A stretch of 64,000 nt of DNA from Candidatus Poribacteria bacterium (GTDB lineage Bacteria; Poribacteria; WGA-4E; WGA-3G). Position 1 is the first letter of the stretch. Every line of letters begins with the position of its first letter. Made by a program: the position numbers and the translations under genes. Below are positions 25,763-34,418 of the stretch, piece by piece. The notes under the pieces are model-generated. The model was given only the letters and a program-made list of their open reading frames with translations, was not told where the DNA came from and did no database searches. The stretch covers positions 1 to 64,000 of the forward strand of contig JAJDTM010000027.1 in the NCBI GenBank assembly GCA_022827185.1, given 5' to 3'.

Positions 25763-26653
25763 TTAATTCACATTGTCAAACGGGTTGTTGGACATATTGA
25801 ACTTCTGCTCTATCTCCTCCCGAAGCCTGCGCATTAGTGGGTTCCTTCTCCCATATCTCCAGCCAAGCAAAAAATCATATAGGTGCAAATGATTATAACG
25901 TGGTCCCCAACGGCGATCATTTAAGCAACGAATTAGGACGCTAAAAAGCAATCTTCCTGGGAGTTTAAGCGAATAGTCATCTCTTATTACTTGAATGAGT
26001 TCAGGATTTGGTTGGCGAAATCTGCGGCGTTCCAAAAATTCTGGCTCGAGATCAACTGTGTCAGGGGCAATTATTTCTCGTAAGCTAACCATTCTTACGG
26101 GTCTTCCCGCCAAAAATTCTTCGACCTCAAAGGCAAACCATCTAATGAGCGAATCTATCATTCGTCGATATCTTTCGTAATCGTCAGATTCTAACCAATA
26201 GGGAGGTCCTAACCAATCAGGTCTTGGTCTGCGCCGATAGAAGTATTCCTCATTTCCAGCCCATAAGTCATTCTCAACACTATAACCGTGTGACAGAACA
26301 AGATCAGCATATTCTTCCGGAACTTCTGGGAATTCCCACATATTTTCATCAGCTGGAGCATCTGCAAACACCCACATCTCCCGATCAGCGGCAAAGGCAA
26401 CTGGAACATCCACAAATTCCCTTAGCTTTTCATAAATCGCAAGAAGGTTCAATCTGCCACCTGCAACTAAAATATTGACACCGTTGTCAGCCATCGAATC
26501 TACTACCGAGCGATAGATAAAAGCATCATCTCTACCCTCTACAACGAGCGTAGGGGTTCGAGAATGTCGAATTATTCCAACTAACTCGTCTACAGCCATA
26601 CTCCTTTTTGAGTTAAAGAGCACTTGCGTGCCTAAATTGTCCTGATTTAACAT
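25763..26653 (-). CDS. DUF4435 TOPRIM-like protein, second copy (AriB-like)
   Basis: From ATG 26653 (AAGGAG about 13 bases upstream) the protein is 297 residues. It has the DUF4435/TOPRIM-like motifs TLVVEGRDDAFIYR, ILVAGGR, FAADREMW and HGYSVENDL, then WFAFEVEEFL. DUF4435 proteins are the AriB effector partner of AAA_15 ATPases in PARIS anti-phage systems. The usual acidic pair reads ADREMW here, against ADQDMD in the neighbouring copy, so catalytic residues may differ. The upstream frame extends to 26782 and overlaps the next gene, but that extension looks unconvincing. It lies about 110 bp downstream of the other DUF4435 gene. Confidence 0.8.
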   Translation of the reverse strand: MLNQDNLGTQVLFNSKRSMAVDELVGIIRHSRTPTLVVEGRDDAFIYRSVVDSMADNGVNILVAGGRLNLLAIYEKLREFVDVPVAFAADREMWVFADAPADENMWEFPEVPEEYADLVLSHGYSVENDLWAGNEEYFYRRRPRPDWLGPPYWLESDDYERYRRMIDSLIRWFAFEVEEFLAGRPVRMVSLREIIAPDTVDLEPEFLERRRFRQPNPELIQVIRDDYSLKLPGRLLFSVLIRCLNDRRWGPRYNHLHLYDFLLGWRYGRRNPLMRRLREEIEQKFNMSNNPFDNVN

Positions 26654-26762
26654 TAAATTTATATTTCTCCTTGATCGTTTCTTAACAATTCCGTTGACAA
26701 ATAATATGCAAGGTATATGTTTGGTAATCAGTTCTATTGCCAACCCCAGAAACATATCAGAA

Positions 26763-27704
26763 CTAAGGGCGCAGCCCAGCAAGCATCTTGTTTTCTTTCT
26801 GAATTCTGTTTTCTATCTCTTTTACTAACCGTTTCTTCCACGCTACAGCATAAAGGTCACATATAAGATCATATAGTGTAAAACGTGAATATTTACGGAC
26901 ACGCTTTTTATCATGGAGATAACGGTCCAACATATCAAAAAGATGTTTTCCTCTAAACTTAAGTGGAAAGTCAGTTTTTATACTATGAAGGGTGCACGGC
27001 TTAGGTGAATAAAACCCTCGTCGAGTTTTGAAGCTGGAGCACATATTAGTCTCGGTATTCTCCTTAGAACCAGTAATTTCTTGGATACTAGTCTTAACTT
27101 CATACTTCTTCTCATTCAGAAACTCTTCAACTTCAAATGCAAACCATTCTGTTATTGTCTCTAACAAGTTGCCATATAAAGCCTTTTCGTTTCCTTTTAG
27201 CCGATCCATCAGGAATTTTTCACCAGCTTTATAGAGCTCGTTTTCAACACTATATCCTTTTGTCCAAATAACATCTGGATAGCCTGATGGAGGTCCTGAC
27301 TTAAAAATATCCATATCCTGATCAGCAATAAAAATAATGGGGACACGAGGAAAATCTTCCCTTCGTGCAGTAACTTCATCATAAACTGCAAGCACTGCGT
27401 CTCTTCCACCCACTTGCACTATCTCTATTTTGTCGTTAAACTCATGTTCTAACAACCACTTATAGATAAACACATCATCCTTACCTTCAACAACAAGAAT
27501 TGCTGGTAAGCCAATGGAAGACAAGCCGCTCTGGGATGTGCCCAATTTTTCAATGAATCCCTCTGACGAATCAATTTCCTCCAAAAGAGCCATAAGAGCG
27601 CGAAGTTCTTCTGCATTATAGTGGTGGCACTCATTGTTATCAAGAGCAGCCTCTGATTTCCTGAATTCCATGATTAATTCATCATTCGACATGTGGTTTC
27701 TCAT
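26763..27704 (-). CDS. DUF4435 TOPRIM-like protein, first copy (AriB-like)
   Basis: This protein of about 313 residues has ILVVEGKDDVFIYKW, VQVGGRDAV, IIFIADQDMDIF (TOPRIM-type DxD), TKGYSVENEL and WFAFEVEEFL. The C-terminus FPLKFRGKHLFDMLDRYL is the segment also found in the remnant at 29167-29304. The ATG at 27704 is chosen because GAGGAG lies upstream; it overlaps the ATPase gene by 23 bp, implying translational coupling. ATPase plus DUF4435 is the layout of PARIS (AriA/AriB), in which the nuclease-like effector is released when a phage anti-restriction protein is sensed. Assignment to PARIS is inference from domains and order. Confidence 0.85.
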   Translation of the reverse strand: MRNHMSNDELIMEFRKSEAALDNNECHHYNAEELRALMALLEEIDSSEGFIEKLGTSQSGLSSIGLPAILVVEGKDDVFIYKWLLEHEFNDKIEIVQVGGRDAVLAVYDEVTARREDFPRVPIIFIADQDMDIFKSGPPSGYPDVIWTKGYSVENELYKAGEKFLMDRLKGNEKALYGNLLETITEWFAFEVEEFLNEKKYEVKTSIQEITGSKENTETNMCSSFKTRRGFYSPKPCTLHSIKTDFPLKFRGKHLFDMLDRYLHDKKRVRKYSRFTLYDLICDLYAVAWKKRLVKEIENRIQKENKMLAGLRP

Positions 27705-28842
27705 CAATCTCTCCTCGATCTTCACTTAACCTAATTTCACTCTCAGGATAATGGGCAAAAATGGTTGGGGCATGTGTCGCAATGAAAAACTGATTTGTCG
27801 TTCCTTGCTGCATTAGAATCCGTGGTAAATAACGTTGCCAGTTTATGTGCAAGCTTAGTTCCGGCTCATCAATAAAAATAGTTGTGTTATCACTAAAAGC
27901 GTTGTAGCACAAAAAACTGAGCATTTGCTGCTGGCCAGCCGACAGCTTATCAGAGGAAATAATTTTGTTTTCGTCACTACCTTTGCCAAGCATAATCCCT
28001 TGGGTTACCTGAATTCTCCTCCCCTGGAAAATCGTATCAACAAACAGATTTAAGACTTCCAAAGGGTTATGCAATTCCTTTTGTTTAGATTTCACCGCGC
28101 TATATTCTTTTCGAATACGCTTAAATCTGAAATTAGCATCTTTGATGTTGTCAACATCATTGTCAGGGATTTCCTGATTAAGTTTGTGAGATAACTCCGC
28201 ATAAAGTTTATCTACCTGATCCGAAATCGCAGCGCGTCTTAGTGGGAGCAGCTCTTCCAAGTCCTTGGTCGAAATTGAAGATATGAACTTGTGCCTGTCA
28301 GTTGAGACCTGAGATGAAAATCGGGACATCGCCTCGTGAAGCATCTCTGTTGCTGAACTTAGCAACCTTAAAACTGCTGAATCCTCTGCAGCCGCTTCAG
28401 CAAGTTCGGCAGAATGAGAATAGTTTCCTTCAATTCTCCTAAAAGTTGGAAAGAATAAACTATTCCGTGACACAGATGCTATTTCTCTATTCAGATCAAG
28501 AATTGCTTGATCCTGCGGAAATCCTTGTTTGTTCACCTTGGTAGACTCTGACTCCTTCTTACCAATTTCCCATCTCAGGCTAAAGGAATTTTCATCTTTG
28601 ATAAATTCAATCGACAAAGAAAACCGATCGGTTTCAATAGAAACAAACCGAAAGGGAATCTCAGCAATAATTCGATGCAGATTTCCACTGATTAAGTACC
28701 ACATCAACTTCAACAGAGTCGTTTTTCCTGTGCCGTTTCGTCCAGTAAAAATATTTAAGTTTTCATTGAAAGAGGCTTGATTGATAGGCAATTGATAATC
28801 AAATCGATCATTCAACCCTTTAACTTCAAGGTTTTTTATCAT
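27682..28842 (-). CDS. AAA_15-type ATPase, AriA-like
   Basis: This 386-residue ABC/SMC-like ATPase has Walker A GRNGTGKTT (34-42), signature LSAGQQQMLSFL, Walker B TTIFIDEPELSLHINW and the switch FIATHAPTIFAHY near the C-terminus, with a helical middle (about 150-280). It couples by overlap to the downstream DUF4435 gene, matching the AriA-AriB gene pair. No strong ribosome site is seen before the ATG beyond AAAGGGA. It shares its whole layout with the ATPase at 29305-30459. Confidence 0.88.
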   Translation of the reverse strand: MIKNLEVKGLNDRFDYQLPINQASFNENLNIFTGRNGTGKTTLLKLMWYLISGNLHRIIAEIPFRFVSIETDRFSLSIEFIKDENSFSLRWEIGKKESESTKVNKQGFPQDQAILDLNREIASVSRNSLFFPTFRRIEGNYSHSAELAEAAAEDSAVLRLLSSATEMLHEAMSRFSSQVSTDRHKFISSISTKDLEELLPLRRAAISDQVDKLYAELSHKLNQEIPDNDVDNIKDANFRFKRIRKEYSAVKSKQKELHNPLEVLNLFVDTIFQGRRIQVTQGIMLGKGSDENKIISSDKLSAGQQQMLSFLCYNAFSDNTTIFIDEPELSLHINWQRYLPRILMQQGTTNQFFIATHAPTIFAHYPESEIRLSEDRGEIDEKPHVE

Positions 28843-29166
28843 GTCTTTGTAGATCCCTTTTAAACGTTAAAGTTTAGTTTTCTCAGCATTTAATTTGCGT
28901 GTATGGCAATAACCAGCAAATAACCCCGCAGCCAAGCAATAATAGGTCATTCACAAGAATGGGCGAAAGATTTATCTCAATTTTGACTTTTTAACAATAG
29001 TTGCTTTTTCGTACCTCTCAAGTTCCGAATTAATCGTTTTTTGCTATCCTTTGCGTTTTACTATGATCAGTATTTTACCAGTTATCTCAGACAACTGTTC
29101 AAGTTTATAGAGCTGATTTCCATGACATTTCCTATTCCGATTTCGTTTGTCGTTATGTGAACCACT
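28843..29166. other. Noncoding remnant between the two ATPase modules
   Basis: About 320 AT-rich bases with no supported gene. They separate the first ATPase gene from the DUF4435 remnant. They probably contain the promoter of the first ATPase-DUF4435 pair and decayed sequence from deletion of the missing effector gene. No clear promoter pair was found. Confidence 0.4.
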
Positions 29167-29304
29167 TTAAAAATTATTATAGCATTTTTCAAACGTATTT
29201 GCCAATTTAAATTGTCCATCGGTAACCCCCTGCTTGGGTTTATTTAAAAAGTGGGCGAGTAACTCAAAAAGAAGTTTTCCGCGGAGTTGAAGATGATAGG
29301 CACT
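29167..29304 (-). pseudogene. C-terminal remnant of a third DUF4435 gene
   Basis: Directly after the TGA of the second ATPase, the same frame runs 45 codons to a TAA at 29167. It encodes YHLQLRGKLLFELLAHFLN, which aligns with FPLKFRGKHLFDMLDRYL of the intact DUF4435 protein and with YSLKLPGRLLFSVLIRCL of the other. No start codon or N-terminal part is present. This looks like what is left after an internal deletion removed an effector gene that once followed this ATPase. Confidence 0.72.
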
Positions 29305-30459
29305 TCAATCACTTTTCAGTGGAATCTCTTTATGCTGATATCCAGAAAAGATGAAAGGTGAATGCGTTGCAATGAAAAACTGGTTTCCAGTGCTTTGATC
29401 AAGGAGAGTCGGTAGAAGTAGTCTTTGCCAATCAATGTGCAGACTTAATTCCGGTTCATCAATGAAGATGGCCGTATCTTGGCTAAAGGCATTGTAGCAC
29501 AAAAAACTGAGCATCTGCTTTTCACCGGAAGAGAGTTTATCAGACGAGATAGCATTTTCTGTTTCTCCAACCGTAATCCCGTCTCTATCTTCTCCCAAAG
29601 TAATTCCATCAGTAGTTTCCGCGTGACCGCTCCATCCAGTAACGCGAATCGCGTCATATCGTAGAATTTTCCGAGACAACTCGGATAACACAGAAAATGG
29701 TTTACTCAACCGTTCTCGTTCCTCATTAACTTTCTGAATAGCATTCAGAACAGCCGAAGGATCTTGAGGAATTTCAGAAACTTTGTTTTTATCTGGATTG
29801 TTTTGTATCTTTTTTGCAATCTCTTCTAATACTTGCGACTGGCGGTTATTGATCTTTTCATAAATATCAGCGTATTTCTGCGTAAGTAGTTCACGGAGAT
29901 CCTCTGTTGATATCGAAGCGACGAACTTGTGTTCGTTGATTGACACCTCATCGGAGAATCTCGACATTGAAACTTGCAGCATTTCCGGTACTGACAAAAT
30001 TCTTACATCTGAACCTTCTGCATCCGGGGATAGCGAAAAACCACCCTCAATCCTTCTAAAGGTTGGAAAGAACAAACTCAGTTTGGTCGTTCGTGCTATT
30101 CGCTTTTCAAGTGAATTCACTCTATCCACATCTGTCCGGTTGATTCTTCCGGTTTCTGCATCTATAGCAATAGGTTCGTACACGCCTTCTTCTTCACCGA
30201 ATTTGTAATCAAATATAACTTGGTCAGGCTCAACCCGTTCCATGCTTAAAGCGAACAAATCCGTTTGAATTGAAATGGAACGAAATGGGATCTCAGCAAG
30301 GATTTGCTCAATGTGTCCACTAATGAGATACCACAGCAACTTGAGGAGCGTTGTCTTGCCTGAACCATTTGCTCCAGTAATAATGTTTAAGTCTTCATTG
30401 AACTCAAATTCACCATCAAGTCGCTTATTGAGTCCCTTAACTTTAAGATACTGTATCAT
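29305..30459 (-). CDS. AAA_15-type ATPase, second AriA-like copy
   Basis: This 384-residue paralogue of the ATPase at 27682-28842 has Walker A GANGSGKTT (29-37), LSSGEKQMLSFLCYNAFS, Walker B TAIFIDEPELSLHIDW and FIATHSPFIFSGY. The similarity covers the full length, with a diverged helical middle. Its own effector gene is reduced to a remnant just downstream, so it may be an orphan or may work with one of the two intact DUF4435 proteins. It follows the large unknown gene by 44 bp. Confidence 0.86.
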   Translation of the reverse strand: MIQYLKVKGLNKRLDGEFEFNEDLNIITGANGSGKTTLLKLLWYLISGHIEQILAEIPFRSISIQTDLFALSMERVEPDQVIFDYKFGEEEGVYEPIAIDAETGRINRTDVDRVNSLEKRIARTTKLSLFFPTFRRIEGGFSLSPDAEGSDVRILSVPEMLQVSMSRFSDEVSINEHKFVASISTEDLRELLTQKYADIYEKINNRQSQVLEEIAKKIQNNPDKNKVSEIPQDPSAVLNAIQKVNEERERLSKPFSVLSELSRKILRYDAIRVTGWSGHAETTDGITLGEDRDGITVGETENAISSDKLSSGEKQMLSFLCYNAFSQDTAIFIDEPELSLHIDWQRLLLPTLLDQSTGNQFFIATHSPFIFSGYQHKEIPLKSD

Positions 30460-30502
30460 CTGTTTACCTCACAGAGATAGTGCTTAACGTAAATCTGAAT
30501 GT

Positions 30503-32182
30503 CTATGGAATCTCTAACTTTTCTTTACAATGCTGCGCAAGGGTTTTCATTTCCGAAATAACTTGTGCCTCGGTTTTAATCAGATGGTTAAAGAGAGGTG
30601 GTGTAGGTTGTCTATTAAAAAGTCTGTCAAAGAAACTTCGCTGTGCCTGTGCCGGTATTTCAGAATGCGAAACACCGGCACGCGCCGCGTCTATCCCCAA
30701 GTATTCGATTGAGAGATAGTGTGCAACATCTGCTTGCGTGATGTTGCCTTCATGAATGCTGCCCGTATTTCTGCGTCCATAACTCACGGCATAGACTCTA
30801 CCGCTCATTTGGCTGAGTATCGTGTAGCCACCGACATCAACATTTTCGTTCCAACACTTCTCAAACCCGTTTTTCGGCAGACGTTCTCGGAGTTCTTCGG
30901 CGGAGCGCACCACAAATCTGTTCTGATGCGGTGTTTTAATAACATGGAAACCCTCATCTTGCTCTTGTAATTCCTGTTGTCCTGTGAGCAGATCAACGGA
31001 ATCCAAAGTCCAGATGGTACCCTCTCGGATGCCTTTCGCCATGTTATGATGTCTCTCAACAAACTCACCGTTCAGTGGATGTAGACGATAGGTGCCGCTG
31101 CCGTTAAATGTCTCCCGTAACTTTCGACGGTGTTCTATGACAGAAAACCGCTTTTCAGGGACCGGTATCTCTAACCGAAGTGTGTATCCGGTCTGTAAAT
31201 CGGTTGTGAGGTTCAACTGGGATTGGCGAAGTTCCGCCAAGCGGGTGAGTGCTGTCTGACTTTTCGACAAAATCCGCCCAATCAGATACTCGCGGCGAAG
31301 CGTTGGAATTTCTGTAGCGAGACGTTCAAGCGTTGGTGGATCCAACTGTTCCAGCATAATCTTATGTTCCCATCGGGTCCCGCGTTCGTGCATTAAAATT
31401 TGGAACTGCTGCATATCACCGGCAGTACGGATATAACCGAGGGCAGTCCACGGATCGAAGGTTGCCCGGTAATTGCCGCTGGTTTCAGCATCACCATTCG
31501 CCAAGACGCAATCTCGCCGTTCATACCGAGAGTAAAGTCCGAATTGAAATTCAAAATCTTGGTAGGGGGACAAAGCCTCTCGCAAATCACGAGCGAATTC
31601 ACTGCCCCGTGCGAACCGTTTGAAAATTTGCTCCGTGCGCTGCGGTTGGTTGAGTGCATCGAGGAACGTTCCAATCGGGATGCCACCTTCTTCCACGCCT
31701 TCATCTTCGCTTTTTCCAAAGATCTTGGTTTTGGTTTTAAAAGGCGGGTTCCGAAGGGATACATCGCGCTGTGAGACCAATTGCAACGCTATGTCATCTG
31801 ACACATCCTTCAGAGCAGGTGCGTCACCGAGGATCTCCGCCAGCTTGACATCGTCAATCTTTTCCGTCAAGTCAATACCACGTTTCAACTCAGCAAAATG
31901 GATGATGTCGTCAAGGCTATACCGGATGGGTGCGCTTGAAGAGAGGTTATCGTAGTTAGAGCGGTGGAAGCGGATGCGCGGCTTGATACGAAAAACCGGC
32001 GTGAGACCGTAATCCTTCAGCAACACATACAACGTGACGGTATAGGAATCCACATGGACCTTCTGTGCCAGAATCCCGTCCGGTTTTGCGTCATTTTCCA
32101 CGATTAACCGGTCTTGGACAAGACGGCTATCGTTACCGAAAATCATCATCCGATGTTCTTCTCTGTTATCATCAACTAACAT
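30503..32182 (-). CDS. Unknown protein, 559 residues
   Basis: I do not recognise this family. The ATG at 32182 follows a strong GGGGGAGG. The protein is soluble, charged and rich in Arg and Leu, with no signal peptide. Distinct segments are RYSLDDIIHFAELKRGIDL near residue 90, FGLYSRYERRDCVL, and a C-terminal VGGYTILSQMSGRVYAVSYG. It has GC content closer to the host than the ATPases. It is 44 bp upstream of the second ATPase on the same strand, so it could be co-transcribed, but nothing ties it to defence. Confidence 0.8.
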   Translation of the reverse strand: MLVDDNREEHRMMIFGNDSRLVQDRLIVENDAKPDGILAQKVHVDSYTVTLYVLLKDYGLTPVFRIKPRIRFHRSNYDNLSSSAPIRYSLDDIIHFAELKRGIDLTEKIDDVKLAEILGDAPALKDVSDDIALQLVSQRDVSLRNPPFKTKTKIFGKSEDEGVEEGGIPIGTFLDALNQPQRTEQIFKRFARGSEFARDLREALSPYQDFEFQFGLYSRYERRDCVLANGDAETSGNYRATFDPWTALGYIRTAGDMQQFQILMHERGTRWEHKIMLEQLDPPTLERLATEIPTLRREYLIGRILSKSQTALTRLAELRQSQLNLTTDLQTGYTLRLEIPVPEKRFSVIEHRRKLRETFNGSGTYRLHPLNGEFVERHHNMAKGIREGTIWTLDSVDLLTGQQELQEQDEGFHVIKTPHQNRFVVRSAEELRERLPKNGFEKCWNENVDVGGYTILSQMSGRVYAVSYGRRNTGSIHEGNITQADVAHYLSIEYLGIDAARAGVSHSEIPAQAQRSFFDRLFNRQPTPPLFNHLIKTEAQVISEMKTLAQHCKEKLEIP

Positions 32183-32268
32183 GGATGCCTCCCCCTTTGA
32201 TTTTGGCGCAGCTTGCAAGCCAAAACTTGCTATACAAAAGTAAACGATGCCTCCGCGTCTGGGTTCCC

Positions 32269-33240
32269 CTATGCTGCAGCCCGCTGTCGTGCCAGTGCTG
32301 CTGCGCCAAGGATACCGGAATTGTCTCCGAGTTCTGCGCGGACAATCTGGACCCCATCCAGTGTGTTCGGCAATGCATATTTTTCCGCGGCGGCACGAAT
32401 GTTGTCCAAGAACGTGTCGTCGAGTGCTTCAACGACCCCACCCCCTAAAATAATCATCTCAGGATTTAAGAAATTCACGATCGAACCGATACCGACACCG
32501 AGATATTTCGTCACTTTTTTGAAAATTTTCAGAGTTAACTTATCGTTTGCCTGGATCGCCTTCGCCAAAACGCCACTCCGAATAGTCCCAAGATCGCCAT
32601 CAGTGAGTTTAGAAATCACACTCTTCTTTCCTTGTTTCAGGATAGCCTTCCGAAATTGCTTTGCCATAGCGGTTCGACTTGCGAGTGCCTCCAGACAACC
32701 ACGGGTGCCACACCCGCATTTGGGGCCGCCCGCTTTGACGATAATGTGCCCAATTTCGCCAGCCGTTTTACTCGCGCCGTGAAACAACTCACCTTGCAGG
32801 ATAATACCGCCACCAATACCTGTGCCTACGAAAATCCCAACGACGTTCTGAACACCCCTTCCCGCACCGAACACGTGTTCGCCGAGCGTTCCAACGTTCA
32901 CATCGTTGTCAACGAACGTCGGGATAGCAACACGTGCTTCAAGTTCAGCTTTCAGTGGCACATCTCTCCAACCGAGATTGGGTGCGAAAATGACAACCCC
33001 TGTTGCCGGGTCAAGCGGTCCTGGTGCACCGATGCCAATTGCCTCTATTGACGCTTCGTTAACACCCGATTTGCCAATAGCCTTTCGGATAGAATCAGCA
33101 ATCCGATCAATCACGATGGATGTACCTTCGTCTGCGTTTGTTGAAACTTTAGCCGTGCCCAAGATATTACCCTCTGCATCAATGACAGCTGACAGAATCT
33201 TGGTGCCACCCATATCCACACCCACAACATTACTACTCAT
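32269..33240 (-). CDS. ROK-family sugar kinase (glucokinase-like)
   Basis: This protein of about 323 residues has phosphate-binding VGVDMGGTKI, the catalytic region VDNDVNVGTLGEHVFGAG, GTGIGGGII, and the ROK zinc motif HIIVKAGGPKCGCGTRGCLE. It is an ATP- or polyphosphate-dependent hexose kinase, most likely for glucose, though other ROK substrates such as N-acetyl-sugars are possible. The ATG at 33240 is preferred, with GGAG about ten bases upstream. Confidence 0.9.
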   Translation of the reverse strand: MSSNVVGVDMGGTKILSAVIDAEGNILGTAKVSTNADEGTSIVIDRIADSIRKAIGKSGVNEASIEAIGIGAPGPLDPATGVVIFAPNLGWRDVPLKAELEARVAIPTFVDNDVNVGTLGEHVFGAGRGVQNVVGIFVGTGIGGGIILQGELFHGASKTAGEIGHIIVKAGGPKCGCGTRGCLEALASRTAMAKQFRKAILKQGKKSVISKLTDGDLGTIRSGVLAKAIQANDKLTLKIFKKVTKYLGVGIGSIVNFLNPEMIILGGGVVEALDDTFLDNIRAAAEKYALPNTLDGVQIVRAELGDNSGILGAAALARQRAAA

Positions 33241-33295
33241 CACGAAGAATCTCCCGTATGCACGTTTTCCACGTGCCTTATTAAAACAGAGTTGG

Positions 33296-33805
33296 TTATG
33301 ATGCCAAAAATGACAATAATTTTTGCTTGAAATCTATTGCAGATAAGTGTTCCCATTTTTCCAAAAATGTTTTATAATCCGCGTTTCGGGTCTCCTGGGT
33401 CTGAGCAATGTGTTTAGCAATCCCCGGTGCTACACCCCCTTGCTCCGCTTGCATCCCATAATCGGTTAGCACCTCTAAGACCACATCGCAGTCGTGAACA
33501 TCGCCGAGGATCTCTTGTAAATCAACAATTACACCAAGGAATTCATTAAAGCGTTTGTCGTTTGTAGTGGCAGCCGTTTTGGCAGGCATCTTTGGAGACC
33601 TATAAGCGACTTGAAAAATTTCCATCGTATACCGGAGACGTTTAATCGAAATTCGCATATTATGGAGTTCTTCACGCCGCGCTGCGTCTCGAATGAACGG
33701 CTCCCACGTGTAGACTTCTTCAACCTTCTGCGGGAGAATAATGCGAGCGTTTTCACGATAACTGCCCTGCAGCACCACGCCAGTAATTTTATGCGCTTTC
33801 GCCAT
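33296..33805 (-). CDS. CHAD domain protein
   Basis: 169 residues that consist of a CHAD domain. The signature histidine/arginine helix is LHNMRISIKRLRYTMEIF, and a second helix has LQEILGDVHDCDVVLEVL. CHAD domains bind polyphosphate through conserved His and basic residues. A second CHAD gene lies about 120 bp upstream; each is about half the size of a typical two-lobed CHAD protein (about 300), so the two may be the halves of one split protein. Confidence 0.88.
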   Translation of the reverse strand: MAKAHKITGVVLQGSYRENARIILPQKVEEVYTWEPFIRDAARREELHNMRISIKRLRYTMEIFQVAYRSPKMPAKTAATTNDKRFNEFLGVIVDLQEILGDVHDCDVVLEVLTDYGMQAEQGGVAPGIAKHIAQTQETRNADYKTFLEKWEHLSAIDFKQKLLSFLAS

Positions 33806-33924
33806 CTTTTACTATACCTTGCGGAGTAATTACGGTTCCGCTGTAGGTGTATCCATTAGATAAATCTCGTCGGAGGACTCTGATGTAAGTTTTTTAGCGT
33901 CCCTTAGACACATTCGCCATTGAT

Positions 33925-34395
33925 TCAATACCCCTGAAAGAAGGTCAAAAACTTTTTCTCAAAATCGGTTTCTTCAAGTTCAACGAAAAGCATCAGCATC
34001 GGTTTGCGAGCGTCTTCGCGTTCCTGCTGTAAGTGTTCTATTAACTTGCGGATATCCGCTTGTTCTATTTCAGGTAAAGCACCTAATTCTTTTTCAAATC
34101 GGACGATGAGGACATCCAAGTCCCGCACGGCTCCCATCGTTTGGGTTATCAATTTTATCTTTTTGTAGTGTTTTTTGAAAGACTTTTCTGGGAAACAGTC
34201 GGCGAAATTGTCCATTGCGGCACGTAAGCGACGCGAAGTAACGCGCATCTGGTGGACAAATTCAATATCACTCCCATCCTTCGCACCTTCCTTGTAGGAC
34301 ATCATTTGATGAAAGTAACTCACAATGATCTGCCGTGCGCAAACTTCCAGTGTCTCGTCAGGTGAGATCTCTCTGATTTTCGGTTCTGTAGTCAT
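33925..34395 (-). CDS. CHAD domain protein (second half-size copy)
   Basis: This protein of about 156 residues has the CHAD motif VHQMRVTSRRLRAAMDNF and MGAVRDLDVLIVRFEKEL. It seems to supply the N-terminal lobe where the downstream CHAD gene supplies the C-terminal one. ATG 34395 is the likely start; a GTG at 34419 overlaps the mgtE stop codon and would couple translation. Polyphosphate binding is known for the family. Confidence 0.86.
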   Translation of the reverse strand: MTTEPKIREISPDETLEVCARQIIVSYFHQMMSYKEGAKDGSDIEFVHQMRVTSRRLRAAMDNFADCFPEKSFKKHYKKIKLITQTMGAVRDLDVLIVRFEKELGALPEIEQADIRKLIEHLQQEREDARKPMLMLFVELEETDFEKKFLTFFQGY

Positions 34396-34418
34396 TGCCC
34401 TATTTTTCCACTCATCCA

